Source: Lewinella sp038528965 (GTDB lineage: Bacteria > Bacteroidota > Bacteroidia > Chitinophagales > Saprospiraceae). From it: a stretch of DNA of 64,000 nucleotides. The stretch is taken from positions 1-64,000 of the forward strand of contig JBCBEC010000034.1 in the NCBI GenBank assembly GCA_038528965.1, in the 5' to 3' direction. The position numbers were made by a program, and so were the translations under genes. Positions within the stretch are counted from its first letter, which is position 1. Each line of letters starts with the position of its first letter. Under the pieces are notes generated by a model. The model was given only the letters and a program-made list of their open reading frames with translations. It was not told where the DNA came from and searched no databases. Positions 34,844 to 43,589 of this stretch are shown here, piece by piece.

Positions 34844-37303
34844 TTACTCGCCCCGCAATTGTTCCGCCGGATTTACCCAGGCAGCCCGCAAGGCATGGTA
34901 ACTAACGGTAAGCAAAGCTACTCCTAATCCTGCTAGTGCCGCTAAGGGGAAGGTCCACCAGCGAATACTTGCAGTGTAGGCGTAATCTCTCAGCCAGTAC
35001 TGGATCCCCCACCAGGCCAGCGGCAGGCCAATGATGATAGCTACAATAATAAGCTTGAGGAAATTACCACTGAGCAACAAGACCAGCCGAGCAGTACCGG
35101 CCCCCAAAATCTTGCGAATGCTGATTTCCTTGGTACGTAATTGAGCAGCGTAGGCAGCTAAGCCTACCAGGCCCAAACAAGCTACTACGATGGTCAGGAG
35201 AGTAAAGAACAGTAGCATCTGACCAAATTGGCGGTCACGCGCGTATTGCTGGGCAAATTGTTCGTCCAGAAAGGTGTACGAAAAAGCATTGCCCGGAAAC
35301 TGCGCATCGTACAGCGCCCGCAATTGCGGTATAGCCGCTTCTACTTGCGAACTGTTTAAACGCACTGAAATAGGGTTATTGGGATCGTACAAGGGTTGAA
35401 GAAGAACAGGATCAATCGGATTGTGCAGCGATAATTGATGAAAATCAGGTATCACCCCAACAATCGTCCAATCCTTTCCGTACGTATTGATAACCTGCCC
35501 GATGGCTGCTTCATTGTTCTCAAAACCTAAAGTGCGAACACCGGCCTCATTGATCAGCAAATTTTCAATTTGCGAGAAGTTGTTGCTGTGATCCTCCGGG
35601 CGGAGTGCTCGGCCCGCTAGAATTTCTAGCTGGTAAGTTTCTGTATAGTTGTGGTCTACATTGATAAACCCAAAGGTGTGATTCCTATCATCTTCAGCAG
35701 AAGGCAGCGTCAGGCCAAAAACACGACCGATCCCATTTCCCGGGACACGGCTCGAAGTACAGGCGACCTCTACTCCCTGCAAAGCCGCAAATTGGTCCTT
35801 CAGAAGATCCATACGATTGATGAAGGTATTGTCAAAATTGGAAAGGTCCGGACTCTGAATTACCATTACCTGAGCAATATCAACTCCCAGATCTTTTTGC
35901 TGCATAAAACGAATTTGGTGGTAAACCAAAAGCGTACCAGCAATAAGCGCGATGGAAGCCGTGAACTGAAAAATAATCAAGCCCTGCTGTAGGCGACGGC
36001 CACGGCCCTGGCTACTGAAATAACCTTTTACCACACTAGCCATCTGCTGCGAGCTTAACACCCAAGATGGATACAAGGCAGAGAGCGACAATCCTAGCAC
36101 AGCCAAACCTAAAGCGGTAAAACCAAGGGCAGGATGCTGTTGCAAAACCTCCATGAGACTCACCGTAGACATATCCACTTGTAGTTGCAGCTCCACAAAG
36201 GGTCGGAGTACAGCTACCAAGCCAAGGGCAAAGCCCAAACTCACTCCGTTAGCTAATAGTGCTTCAATTAAAAACTGGCTAAGCAACTGCTGGTTACTAG
36301 CACCAACCACCTTACGAAGTCCTACTTCCTGGGCACGTTCCAAGGCACGGGAAGCGGTTAAATTGGCATAATTAATCCAGGCAATGAGGAGGATAAAAAA
36401 GGCAATGACCAGCAGTGCCCAGATGGAATTACCATTGGCTTTGCGGGCCCAATCGTACTCCAGGTCGGTTGAGTATAAGTGAGCATCCAAGAGTGGTTGT
36501 AAATAGAAGGTCTCATCGGCACCTGAAACTTCACTGCCGCGGAAGTAGCGATCTGAAAAGTCAGTAAGCTTAGCCGAAAAAGCCGCGTGATCTATCCCTG
36601 GGGCAAGTTCTACATAGTGATAGAAATCAGACCATGTCCAGCTTTGATCTACATCTTCCCCCCAGGCTTCGATGAGTGTTTGGTAGGAAATGAGCACCTC
36701 AACATCCAAATGGGAATTCTCAGGAACATCCGCAATCACACCAGAAATGGTAAAGGGAATGGAATCGCCATCCACTTCCAGGAGCTTTCCTAAAACCTCG
36801 TTATAATCGTTTTCGCTGATGTCAAACCAGTTATTCGCAAAACTCTCAGTTATGACAATCTCGCGGCTCCGACTCAGCAGGGTATCACTTGCTTGCGCTA
36901 AACGCGGATGGTCAAAAATTTGCAAGAAGGCATCATCTACATAGTAGACACCCGTAATTTGCTGCAAAGTCCCATCGACCGGTTTGATCCACTCTCCACC
37001 ACCGCCAAAAAAGCGGGTAGCATTCACCACTTCTGGATAGTCCCGCATGATCGTTGGGCCAACGGTAGGATAAGTGATGGGCCCTTTTTGCACCATCTCC
37101 CCATTTTGGTACCGCTCATTGATAATACGATAGATACTATCAGCCTTGCTAAAATGCCGGTCGAAACTGAGTTCAAAACCGATATAGCGCAGCAGCAACA
37201 AACAAGCTGCCATGCCCACAGCCAAGCCAAAGTAATGGATAAAGGTGTAGCCCGGGCGCTTACGGGCATTTCTCAGTGCAATTTTGATGTATTGTAAAAG
37301 CAT
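34844..37303 (-). CDS. ABC transporter permease, MacB/FtsX type
   Basis: 820 residues from the ATG at 37303 (MLLQYIKIALRNARKRPGYTFIHYFGL), the standard opening of this family; the open frame continues 33 residues upstream without similarity. Layout: N-terminal transmembrane helix, large extracytoplasmic MacB-PCD domain, FtsX core with three helices (WALLVIAFFILLIAWINYANL, and others), then a second helix, PCD domain and FtsX core (AYAAQLRTKEISIRKILGAG). Such proteins work with a LolD/MacB-type ATPase. The likely ATPase gene is divergent, 330 bp away, and both could share a control region. Substrate unknown; candidate functions include peptide or lipoprotein export or a mechanical sensing role. 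Confidence 0.9.
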   Translation of the reverse strand: MLLQYIKIALRNARKRPGYTFIHYFGLAVGMAACLLLLRYIGFELSFDRHFSKADSIYRIINERYQNGEMVQKGPITYPTVGPTIMRDYPEVVNATRFFGGGGEWIKPVDGTLQQITGVYYVDDAFLQIFDHPRLAQASDTLLSRSREIVITESFANNWFDISENDYNEVLGKLLEVDGDSIPFTISGVIADVPENSHLDVEVLISYQTLIEAWGEDVDQSWTWSDFYHYVELAPGIDHAAFSAKLTDFSDRYFRGSEVSGADETFYLQPLLDAHLYSTDLEYDWARKANGNSIWALLVIAFFILLIAWINYANLTASRALERAQEVGLRKVVGASNQQLLSQFLIEALLANGVSLGFALGLVAVLRPFVELQLQVDMSTVSLMEVLQQHPALGFTALGLAVLGLSLSALYPSWVLSSQQMASVVKGYFSSQGRGRRLQQGLIIFQFTASIALIAGTLLVYHQIRFMQQKDLGVDIAQVMVIQSPDLSNFDNTFINRMDLLKDQFAALQGVEVACTSSRVPGNGIGRVFGLTLPSAEDDRNHTFGFINVDHNYTETYQLEILAGRALRPEDHSNNFSQIENLLINEAGVRTLGFENNEAAIGQVINTYGKDWTIVGVIPDFHQLSLHNPIDPVLLQPLYDPNNPISVRLNSSQVEAAIPQLRALYDAQFPGNAFSYTFLDEQFAQQYARDRQFGQMLLFFTLLTIVVACLGLVGLAAYAAQLRTKEISIRKILGAGTARLVLLLSGNFLKLIIVAIIIGLPLAWWGIQYWLRDYAYTASIRWWTFPLAALAGLGVALLTVSYHALRAAWVNPAEQLRGE

Positions 37304-37634
37304 AAGTTGGGTGATTTCTGCTTTATAAGGTCCAACTGCTGTGCCAGAAAATTTAAGCCATTGGAAATCAAAACTTTGCGAATAGCCACTACGATTAAAC
37401 ACTGTTCACAAAAAGGGCAAAGGTGTTCATTATCGTACATTTTTTGTTCAGGCTCGAACAGATATACGATCCGGCGCATCTGGTTAATAGTTTGTAAGCC
37501 AGCCCCTTAGCGCTTTTGGCATATCTATTGTCCAATAATAAGGGAAGACGGTCTATACAAGCCCGCAAAGAAAACCAGAAGGCAGACTACAAAATCTGAG
37601 CTTCTTATTTATCTTGGAAACTTAAACATCAGAA
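37304..37634. other. Divergent region between permease and ATPase genes
   Basis: 331 bp with no gene. It would hold the two divergent promoters; a TATCTTGG -7-like box occurs at about 37611-37618, 17 bp before the ATPase start. No strong hairpin was seen. Confidence 0.35.
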
Positions 37635-38309
37635 ATGATACGACTCACCGACTTGGAAAAATCTGTACGCAACGGCCTGCAAAAGGTTTGGTTACTCAAT
37701 CAAATCAGCCTAAGTATAGAGGAAGGCGATTTTGTGACCATTATGGGGCCCAGTGGCGCTGGAAAAACCACACTTCTCAATATCCTAGGCATGCTAGACG
37801 GAGCTAGCGGCGGTGAGTACCACTTCCTGGACGAGCCTGTACACAAGCTGAATGAGCGCAGCCGTAACGAGTTGCATAAACAATATATGGGCTTTGTCTT
37901 CCAGGCCTATCACCTGATTGATGACCTGACCGTTTACGAAAACATTGAAACGCCGCTCTTGTACCGCAATGTAAAAACCAAAGAGCGCAAGAGCATTGTA
38001 GCCGATATGCTGGACCGCTTTCAAATTGTAGGTAAAAAGGATCTCTTTCCAGAGCAACTCTCAGGTGGGCAACAGCAGTTAGTTGGTGTGGCCCGAGCGA
38101 TTGTACACAAGCCACGCTTACTCCTTGCCGACGAGCCAACTGGAAATCTGCATACGCGTCAGGGGGAGCAAATCATGGACCTTTTTAAGGAACTAAATGA
38201 TGAGGGCGTAACCATCATCCAGGTAACTCACAGTGAAAAAAACGCTCAGTACGGTAATCGCATCATTGAATTAGTTGATGGTAACATCAAAGAGGACGTA
38301 CGTCTCTAA
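37635..38309 (+). CDS. ABC transporter ATP-binding protein (LolD/MacB type)
   Basis: 224 residues. Complete ATPase: Walker A GPSGAGKTTLLN (38-49), Q-loop GFVFQAYHLIDDLTVYEN, signature LSGGQQQ (about 142-148), Walker B LLLADEPTGNL, and the switch His in VTHSEKN. The TVYENIETPLL motif places it in the LolD/MacB export class. Probable energy source for the divergently encoded FtsX-type permease. It is followed 29 bp downstream by a histidine kinase gene on the same strand, so transport and signalling appear linked. Confidence 0.95.
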   Translation: MIRLTDLEKSVRNGLQKVWLLNQISLSIEEGDFVTIMGPSGAGKTTLLNILGMLDGASGGEYHFLDEPVHKLNERSRNELHKQYMGFVFQAYHLIDDLTVYENIETPLLYRNVKTKERKSIVADMLDRFQIVGKKDLFPEQLSGGQQQLVGVARAIVHKPRLLLADEPTGNLHTRQGEQIMDLFKELNDEGVTIIQVTHSEKNAQYGNRIIELVDGNIKEDVRL

Positions 38310-38338
38310 CACAAGGTTAGGAACCCAATCATAAAAGA

Positions 38339-39664
38339 ATGCTATACCGCTTTAGGACTATACTGATTATCCGGGTACTCTTACTCACCCTAGGCCTTTT
38401 TGGCATGGTTTACACCTGGGATAGCAATGGTCTTTTAGCGGTGCTGTCGGCGATTCTGGCGCTAGGTATGATAGCCAGCATCTTCTACCTGGTAGATCAA
38501 ACCAATCGCGATCTGGTCGGTTTCTTGACTTCCATCAAATACAATGACTTCACCGCTACCTCCTCCGCAGCACACCGTGGGGAAACCTTTGGGGAGTTGT
38601 ATGATGCGTTTAACCTCATCAACCGAAAGTTTCAAGAAGTTCGTGCCGATAAGGAAGCCAACCACCAGTTTCTGCAAACGATAGTTGAACAAATCGAAGT
38701 AGGACTCCTCTGCTACAACGAAGCGGGAGAAGTACGACTAATGAATAAGGCTTTACAGCGAATGCTGCACAAATCCTTCCTTTTACATCTAGATGGGCTT
38801 GAGCAAGTGGACCAAAAGCTGTTGGAAGCCATTAAAGCCAGCCGGGAAGGCAAACGCGACCTCGTTAAAATCACGGTAGAGAACCGCCTACTGCAATTGG
38901 CCGTCCTCACCAGCGAACTCCGCCTTCAAGACGAACGGCTCTTTCTGGTAAGTATCAAAAACATCCAAAATGAGTTAGAGGAGCAAGAGTTAGTTGCTTG
39001 GCAGAAGCTCATCCGGATCCTTACGCACGAGATCATGAACTCGGTAGCGCCCATCACCTCACTGAGTGGTACCATTGATGCGATGCTGGCTGACGAAGAG
39101 GTGCCCTCACCAAGCACCCTAAAAGACATTAGGCAATCAGTCCAAGTTATCCAAAGGCGCGGAGAAGGCCTGCTGGCCTTTACCGAAACGTACCGCAGCC
39201 TTACCCGCATTCCGCCACCCAAGTTCCGAGAAGTATCGGCCAATGAACTTATGGAACAGGTCATGACCCTCTTCCAGCCCAAGATAGATGAGTTGGGAAT
39301 CAAGCTCCACCTCCACCGTTCTCCCGCCGATGTAATCTTACAAGCGGATCCTCATCTGCTGGAACAAGTCGTCATCAATCTCACCAAAAACGCCATTGAT
39401 GCGCTTACGGACCAAGCGGATGGCGTCATACATCTTCACGTTAATCGCAACAAGCAGGGGCAAACTATCCTACAAGTTGCCGACAACGGCCCTGGCATTC
39501 CTGCCGAACAGTTAGAACAAATCTTCGTTCCCTTCTTCACCACTAAACCTACCGGCTCGGGTATTGGTCTGAGCCTCTCCCGTCAAATCATGCGTATGCA
39601 TAAGGGTACCATTGAGCTGCAGTCCGTGGAAGGGGAAGGGACGGTTGTGCAGTTGTTGTTTTAG
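38339..39664 (+). CDS. Sensor histidine kinase, NtrY-like
   Basis: 441 residues. Two transmembrane helices (about 7-24 and 32-52) enclose a very short outside loop, so sensing is probably in the membrane or cytoplasm. A HAMP-like/PAS-like region (about 60-210) precedes the HisKA-type segment with phosphorylatable His230 in IRILTHEIMNSVAPITSL, then the N box NLTKNAIDAL (about Asn351), DNGPGIP, FVPFFTTK and GSGIGLSLSRQI. The EIMNSVAPI wording is typical of NtrY-like kinases of Bacteroidota, which usually pair with an NtrC-type sigma-54 response regulator. No such regulator is in this window. Likely co-transcribed with the ATPase gene. Confidence 0.93.
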   Translation: MLYRFRTILIIRVLLLTLGLFGMVYTWDSNGLLAVLSAILALGMIASIFYLVDQTNRDLVGFLTSIKYNDFTATSSAAHRGETFGELYDAFNLINRKFQEVRADKEANHQFLQTIVEQIEVGLLCYNEAGEVRLMNKALQRMLHKSFLLHLDGLEQVDQKLLEAIKASREGKRDLVKITVENRLLQLAVLTSELRLQDERLFLVSIKNIQNELEEQELVAWQKLIRILTHEIMNSVAPITSLSGTIDAMLADEEVPSPSTLKDIRQSVQVIQRRGEGLLAFTETYRSLTRIPPPKFREVSANELMEQVMTLFQPKIDELGIKLHLHRSPADVILQADPHLLEQVVINLTKNAIDALTDQADGVIHLHVNRNKQGQTILQVADNGPGIPAEQLEQIFVPFFTTKPTGSGIGLSLSRQIMRMHKGTIELQSVEGEGTVVQLLF

Positions 39665-39780
39665 GGCTCGCGTTGCTCGCGGTTTTAGTTCGCTATCGCT
39701 CACGGTTGAAGCTCACTGTCGTTCGCGGAGAGAACTCGCTGGCGCTTGTGGGGAAAGCTCACTACGTTCGCGGGTTTGCT
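39665..39780 (-). repeat. Array of degenerate ~22-bp repeats, array 1
   Basis: Five units, such as GCTCGCGTTGCTCGCGG, TTCGCTATCGCTCACGG, GCTCACTGTCGTTCGCGG, CTCGCTGGCGCTTGTGG and GCTCACTACGTTCGCGGG, each followed by a few A/T-rich bases. It begins right after the histidine kinase stop. The reverse complement gives the same consensus (GCGAGC, then RxGAGC) as array 2 at 43258-43462. Confidence 0.65.
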
Positions 39781-39862
39781 GGCAAGGTTGGGATGACTGG
39801 CTACCGCGTTGGAGTAGAGCTCAATCATCCCAACTTACTTCGTTCTGTAAGTCGCTGATCAA

Positions 39863-41950
39863 CTACCACTTTGATTTCAGTAAATCTATAGAAAAATTTA
39901 AGGGATTATCTACTGTTTGTCCCTCACTATCTTGTGTAGGATATACGGTGATGTTAGGCATTACTCCACGCCCGAACTGGTGCTCAGCTTCGCCAATAGC
40001 ACTCACATATTTGATTAATGGTACTTTTATTTTCAAGCCAGAATGCGGCAAGGTGATTTGGTCGTATAGGCCACTTGTATTGCCATCAAGCCCTCCTCCT
40101 GTTTCTGTCCCCACAAAGGTTGCCCTTTGGTCGCGTGCCATAATTGCACATAGCTCAGAAGTAGCTGAGAAGCTGCCCCCGTCTATCAGCACTACTACAG
40201 TACCCGTGAATCTATTGATAGACGCCGGCATCTGTAATTCATTAGGATCAATCAAGCGGCCATCAGATGCGGAAATGTCGTCGATTATTTGTTGCTGTGC
40301 AGCGTTTAATGAAGAGGCGCTCCGCAAAAGGTTCATTGTCTCGTAAGAAACAAGGCTCGATTGCTGTCCGCTAAGTGGCTGTTGTGGCGTCTTAACCTCG
40401 TATCTATCATAGTACAGGAAAGGGTCCGTCGCCAAATGGGAGTATAAATAAATGGCATTGGTCTCCTCTCCTCCCCCATTAGATCGTAGATCAATAATGA
40501 GTTCATCCAGTTGGAGGTCCGCTATTTCCTGGAAGCTCTCATCAATGAAGTTGGTGAAGTCATCATAGCCGTTAAAGGTCTTAATATTGAGTACCCCGAT
40601 GTCACCTACTATACGAAAACTAAAGGGATTCCACTCCGATTCTGTCGACAATTCCGATTGTAATTTCTCAAATGTCTCCCCATCTATTAAGTCTACAGTA
40701 GCAGAGGAAGGCTGTTCAGCATTGAACGGAATGAAGTCAATTTCAGCCCTGCTGTTATTACCATAAATCAGCGAATAGTAGAAGTCAAAGTTGTAGAAAA
40801 GCCGATGGTACTTTCCGGTGAGATTATAACCATCAGACGGGATGATCTGGGCTAATTCATTAAGCACTTCGTTTATTGATTTCCCATTGAGTGCAACCAA
40901 CCGGGCATTGCTAAGTGGCCCGCTGACGTCTAGATAATTAGTGGTAATAATAACATCAGTTCCAACCATCTTCATGGCAAACGGTAGCCTTTTCAGTTGA
41001 CGCTGGTATTCTTTCTGAAACTCATCTGGAAAAGCAACTTGCATGTGACCATCCCCAATTATGCTTACAAAAGCAGACACGGCTACACCAAACGCTGAGC
41101 GCGTCATTTCTTCATCAAATGCGCTCACCGTCTTATCGTAAAAAGAGGTTAGAAATGCTGGACTTCGATACCGATAGAGGGACGGATAGGATTCCTGAAG
41201 GGATTGAAATAGGATTCGAAAATCTTCTTCCAGAAGACGGGCAGGTAATAGGTCTGAAACCGAGATTGGTTCGCCAGATCGTAAACCTGAAACGCCCTCC
41301 AGTTGACCAAAATACTCGGTCCATTTATCTTCGTCTGGTACAGCATTCCAGGAGGAAAGCTCATCAATTCGTTCTATATATCTGTTGACCTGAATACCCC
41401 AGGTTTTGGCACCAATGTACAATTCCAACTCACTCAAGGGTATTTTCATCTCGGCATTCCATCCCTTTTCATGCCGTGTAGTCTTTACCTCCCAATGGGG
41501 ATTCCAATCGTTGAGCCAATTTTCGGAAGTAATAATGTGTTCGTCCCCGCGGATTCCCGCAGCCGTGGCGGTGAAGGAGAAAGCATCCTTTTGGTCCGCA
41601 TCACTATCTATGTTTATTTCCACATAGTCTCCATCAAAAAAGTCCCTCGCCGTTGGAAGGTTTACAATCTCCTTGGGTTGGTCATCCAAAGCGCTAATGG
41701 CCACGTACAAATGATCCTGATCAAAGAGAATTTTGAATTGGGTCTGGAAAGAGGGGCGGGCTCCAATATCTGGATCAACTTGGATAAAATCTCCAGCCCA
41801 CTCAACCCCATCCCAGGCCGGTTCAGAAAATTGGCCATCAAGCTCGATGGTCCCTGGAGTTAATTTGGTTGAATAGATTTTGCGCTCTTGGGCAAAGGAC
41901 AATTGACTAAAGAGGCCGCAAAGAAGAATAAACAGAATCAGGTTACGCAT
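39863..41950 (-). CDS. Secreted CBM9-S41 peptidase fusion
   Basis: 695 residues from the ATG at 41950 (a GTG four codons upstream, MKKVMRN, is possible). Signal peptide, then residues about 25-225 match the CBM9-like domain of Bacteroidota (TPGTIELDGQFSEPAWDGVEW, FDQDHLYVAISALDDQP, FSFTATAAGIRGDEHI). A peptidase of family S41 (C-terminal processing type) follows at about 240-660, with IDLRSNGGG and the nucleophile near Ser595 in VVVLIDGGSFSATSE, plus a GTETGGGLDGN motif. No PDZ domain is obvious. The CBM9 part usually sits on other enzymes (DUF5916 proteins), so this join is unusual. Expected in the periplasm; substrate unknown. Confidence 0.85.
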   Translation of the reverse strand: MRNLILFILLCGLFSQLSFAQERKIYSTKLTPGTIELDGQFSEPAWDGVEWAGDFIQVDPDIGARPSFQTQFKILFDQDHLYVAISALDDQPKEIVNLPTARDFFDGDYVEINIDSDADQKDAFSFTATAAGIRGDEHIITSENWLNDWNPHWEVKTTRHEKGWNAEMKIPLSELELYIGAKTWGIQVNRYIERIDELSSWNAVPDEDKWTEYFGQLEGVSGLRSGEPISVSDLLPARLLEEDFRILFQSLQESYPSLYRYRSPAFLTSFYDKTVSAFDEEMTRSAFGVAVSAFVSIIGDGHMQVAFPDEFQKEYQRQLKRLPFAMKMVGTDVIITTNYLDVSGPLSNARLVALNGKSINEVLNELAQIIPSDGYNLTGKYHRLFYNFDFYYSLIYGNNSRAEIDFIPFNAEQPSSATVDLIDGETFEKLQSELSTESEWNPFSFRIVGDIGVLNIKTFNGYDDFTNFIDESFQEIADLQLDELIIDLRSNGGGEETNAIYLYSHLATDPFLYYDRYEVKTPQQPLSGQQSSLVSYETMNLLRSASSLNAAQQQIIDDISASDGRLIDPNELQMPASINRFTGTVVVLIDGGSFSATSELCAIMARDQRATFVGTETGGGLDGNTSGLYDQITLPHSGLKIKVPLIKYVSAIGEAEHQFGRGVMPNITVYPTQDSEGQTVDNPLNFSIDLLKSKW

Positions 41951-42014
41951 CACTTTTTTCACAAATCTTGTTCGCTAACCGGAGAAAACATCAGTTTTAC
42001 CTGCTCCGCCGGTC

Positions 42015-43154
42015 TTATTGCTTGGAATGAGACTGCTTTTGCACCATTTCGAGGTAAGCGGAGGGAGAATAAGAAGTATGCTTTTTGAAAATCCGATAAA
42101 AACTGCTCTTGGAACTGAAGCCGCAGGATAAGCCGATTCCCGTAATGGAATGACTTTCGATAAGATCAGATTGTAAACGTGCTTTAGCCTCTTCCACTCG
42201 ATAAGAATTGATGGCATCGTGAAAATTAGTAGCCAATACTTCATTGAGCAGGGCCGAGAGCTTTCGCGGCGAGGTTCCCATTGCTGAGGCGAGTGTTGTC
42301 AACTTTAGATCAGGCAATAGAAAGAGCTTCTCCTCTTGCATACAGTGGTAATATTTCTGCCTCAGTACACTCTTCTCAGGTTCACCTAAATAAACAGATG
42401 ACCTGCTTTTGGTAGGTACAACTGCCAAACCATTGCTCTCCAGTACAACCGTTGGTAAAAATACAATGGGCTGGTTTAAACCATAATGTCCTAAATAAGA
42501 CATAGCCACAATCAAGAAAAAGACGGTGATGTAGCCATCCCAATTCACATTGTATCCAAAAGAGATTTCACTAATGGTAATGACCAAATCAATACAAAGG
42601 ACACTTAGGAAGCTGAGTAAAAAATGCTCGAGCCACAAAAAGTTCTTCTTACTAATAGAGGAATAGGCGTGCTTGATTTCACCTCTAACGTGATAGAAAA
42701 CCTGGAGAGCTCCCAGAAAATAGCCGATTCCGAATAGATCTTGCACTAAGGCCCAATCTACATAGTTGTCAATAAGCGCTATATAGTCAAATGAAGTGCT
42801 CAGTGATTTTGGCACGGTGTAAACCGCCCAGTAAATACTAAATGGTACAAAATGTACCAAGTGCTCTCTAAGGAAACCCTTATGCTGTGGCACTAATAAG
42901 GACTTAACATACAAATACACTAAAGGGGGAATCATAAACCTGGCACCATCTTCTACATAATTAGTAATAAATGCCAGGGCCTTTAAATCATGCCAGTTGG
43001 CGTAGAAATAAGTAAGTATTCCCAGGATAAAGCCCCAGAATACGATCAAGATATGCTGTGGCAATTGGCGCTCTTTAACTCTGAGTAAACCAATAATAGC
43101 AAGCAGATTCAATAGAATTCCGGCAACTAAGATAAAGTCTACTACTAGTTCCAT
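42015..43154 (-). CDS. Membrane AraC-type regulator with 7 transmembrane segments
   Basis: 379 residues from the ATG at 43154 (MELVVDFILVAGILLNLLAIIG); a GTG at 43217 extends the frame over a perfect inverted repeat and is rejected. About seven hydrophobic segments fill residues 5-230 (for example VDFILVAGILLNLLAIIGLL, HILIVFWGFILGILTYFY, WDGYITVFFLIVAMSYLG). The C-terminal 100 residues are a AraC HTH (LTTLASAMGTSPRKLSALLNE and GIGLSCGFSSKSSFYRIFKKH). This membrane-AraC type is common in Bacteroidota and presumably reads an outside or membrane signal. It sits 64 bp upstream of the CBM9-S41 gene in the same direction and may control it. Confidence 0.88.
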   Translation of the reverse strand: MELVVDFILVAGILLNLLAIIGLLRVKERQLPQHILIVFWGFILGILTYFYANWHDLKALAFITNYVEDGARFMIPPLVYLYVKSLLVPQHKGFLREHLVHFVPFSIYWAVYTVPKSLSTSFDYIALIDNYVDWALVQDLFGIGYFLGALQVFYHVRGEIKHAYSSISKKNFLWLEHFLLSFLSVLCIDLVITISEISFGYNVNWDGYITVFFLIVAMSYLGHYGLNQPIVFLPTVVLESNGLAVVPTKSRSSVYLGEPEKSVLRQKYYHCMQEEKLFLLPDLKLTTLASAMGTSPRKLSALLNEVLATNFHDAINSYRVEEAKARLQSDLIESHSITGIGLSCGFSSKSSFYRIFKKHTSYSPSAYLEMVQKQSHSKQ

Positions 43155-43216
43155 TGAGCGTTTTTCGTACTGTCCATCATCAAAAGTAATGTCTATAAAA
43201 GATGTAAAAACGCTCA
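43155..43216 (-). promoter_or_regulatory. Perfect 11-bp inverted repeat touching the start codon
   Basis: TGAGCGTTTTT (43155-43165) and its exact complement AAAAACGCTCA (43206-43216) enclose 40 bp. The inner arm abuts the ATG of the membrane AraC gene. It could be an operator for self-control or an mRNA hairpin that sequesters the start. Confidence 0.55.
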
Positions 43217-43257
43217 CATGGCCCCTATACCCAAACTATGATGCTGACAAAATTAAA

Positions 43258-43462
43258 ACCGCGAACACAGCGAACTCCCCCATAAGCGATAGCAAACTCC
43301 CTTACAAGCACTAGTGAACCCTTATCGCGAGTGCCAACGAGCTCCCCCCCACGAACGAAGTGAGCTACAACCGCGAGCAAAGTGAGCTTACCCCGCGAGT
43401 ACCAACGAGCTACCCCCGTGAGCCGCAGGCGAACTCCCCCGCGAGCAACGCGAGCCTTCCCT
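43258..43462 (+). repeat. Array of degenerate ~22-bp repeats, array 2
   Basis: About nine units of 20-25 bp, for example CGCGAACACAGCGAACTCCCC, CGCGAGTGCCAACGAGCTCC, ACGAACGAAGTGAGCTACAA, GCGAGTACCAACGAGCTACC, GTGAGCCGCAGGCGAACTCC. The consensus is GCGAGY-N5-GAGCTMCCCC. It is in opposite orientation to array 1, 3.5 kb away, and lies between the AraC gene and the AhpD-like gene. The rest of the 43463-43589 gap shows a weak CATCTTTG box at about 43524 and nothing else. Confidence 0.65.
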
Positions 43463-43589
43463 CAGGAAATTTGTACAAGTCGCCGGGAAAATCATCCTAA
43501 CCCCTCCCCTATTTCAGGCTGCATCTTTGTACCAACAGAACGACAAAACGATAACCAACAACTTTTAATCAAAAAACCAAATAGATATT

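Noticed and set aside
39612..40346. Plus-strand open frame of 244 codons overlapping array 1 and the S41 gene end
   Set aside because: It is antisense to the S41 peptidase, begins in the kinase gene, and its translation is Cys/Ser/Arg-rich with no family features; a frame opened by the repeat and the complementary strand.
43258..43462. CRISPR-like array
   Set aside because: The units are degenerate, touch each other and vary in length, with no constant repeat or unique spacers, and no cas gene is nearby.
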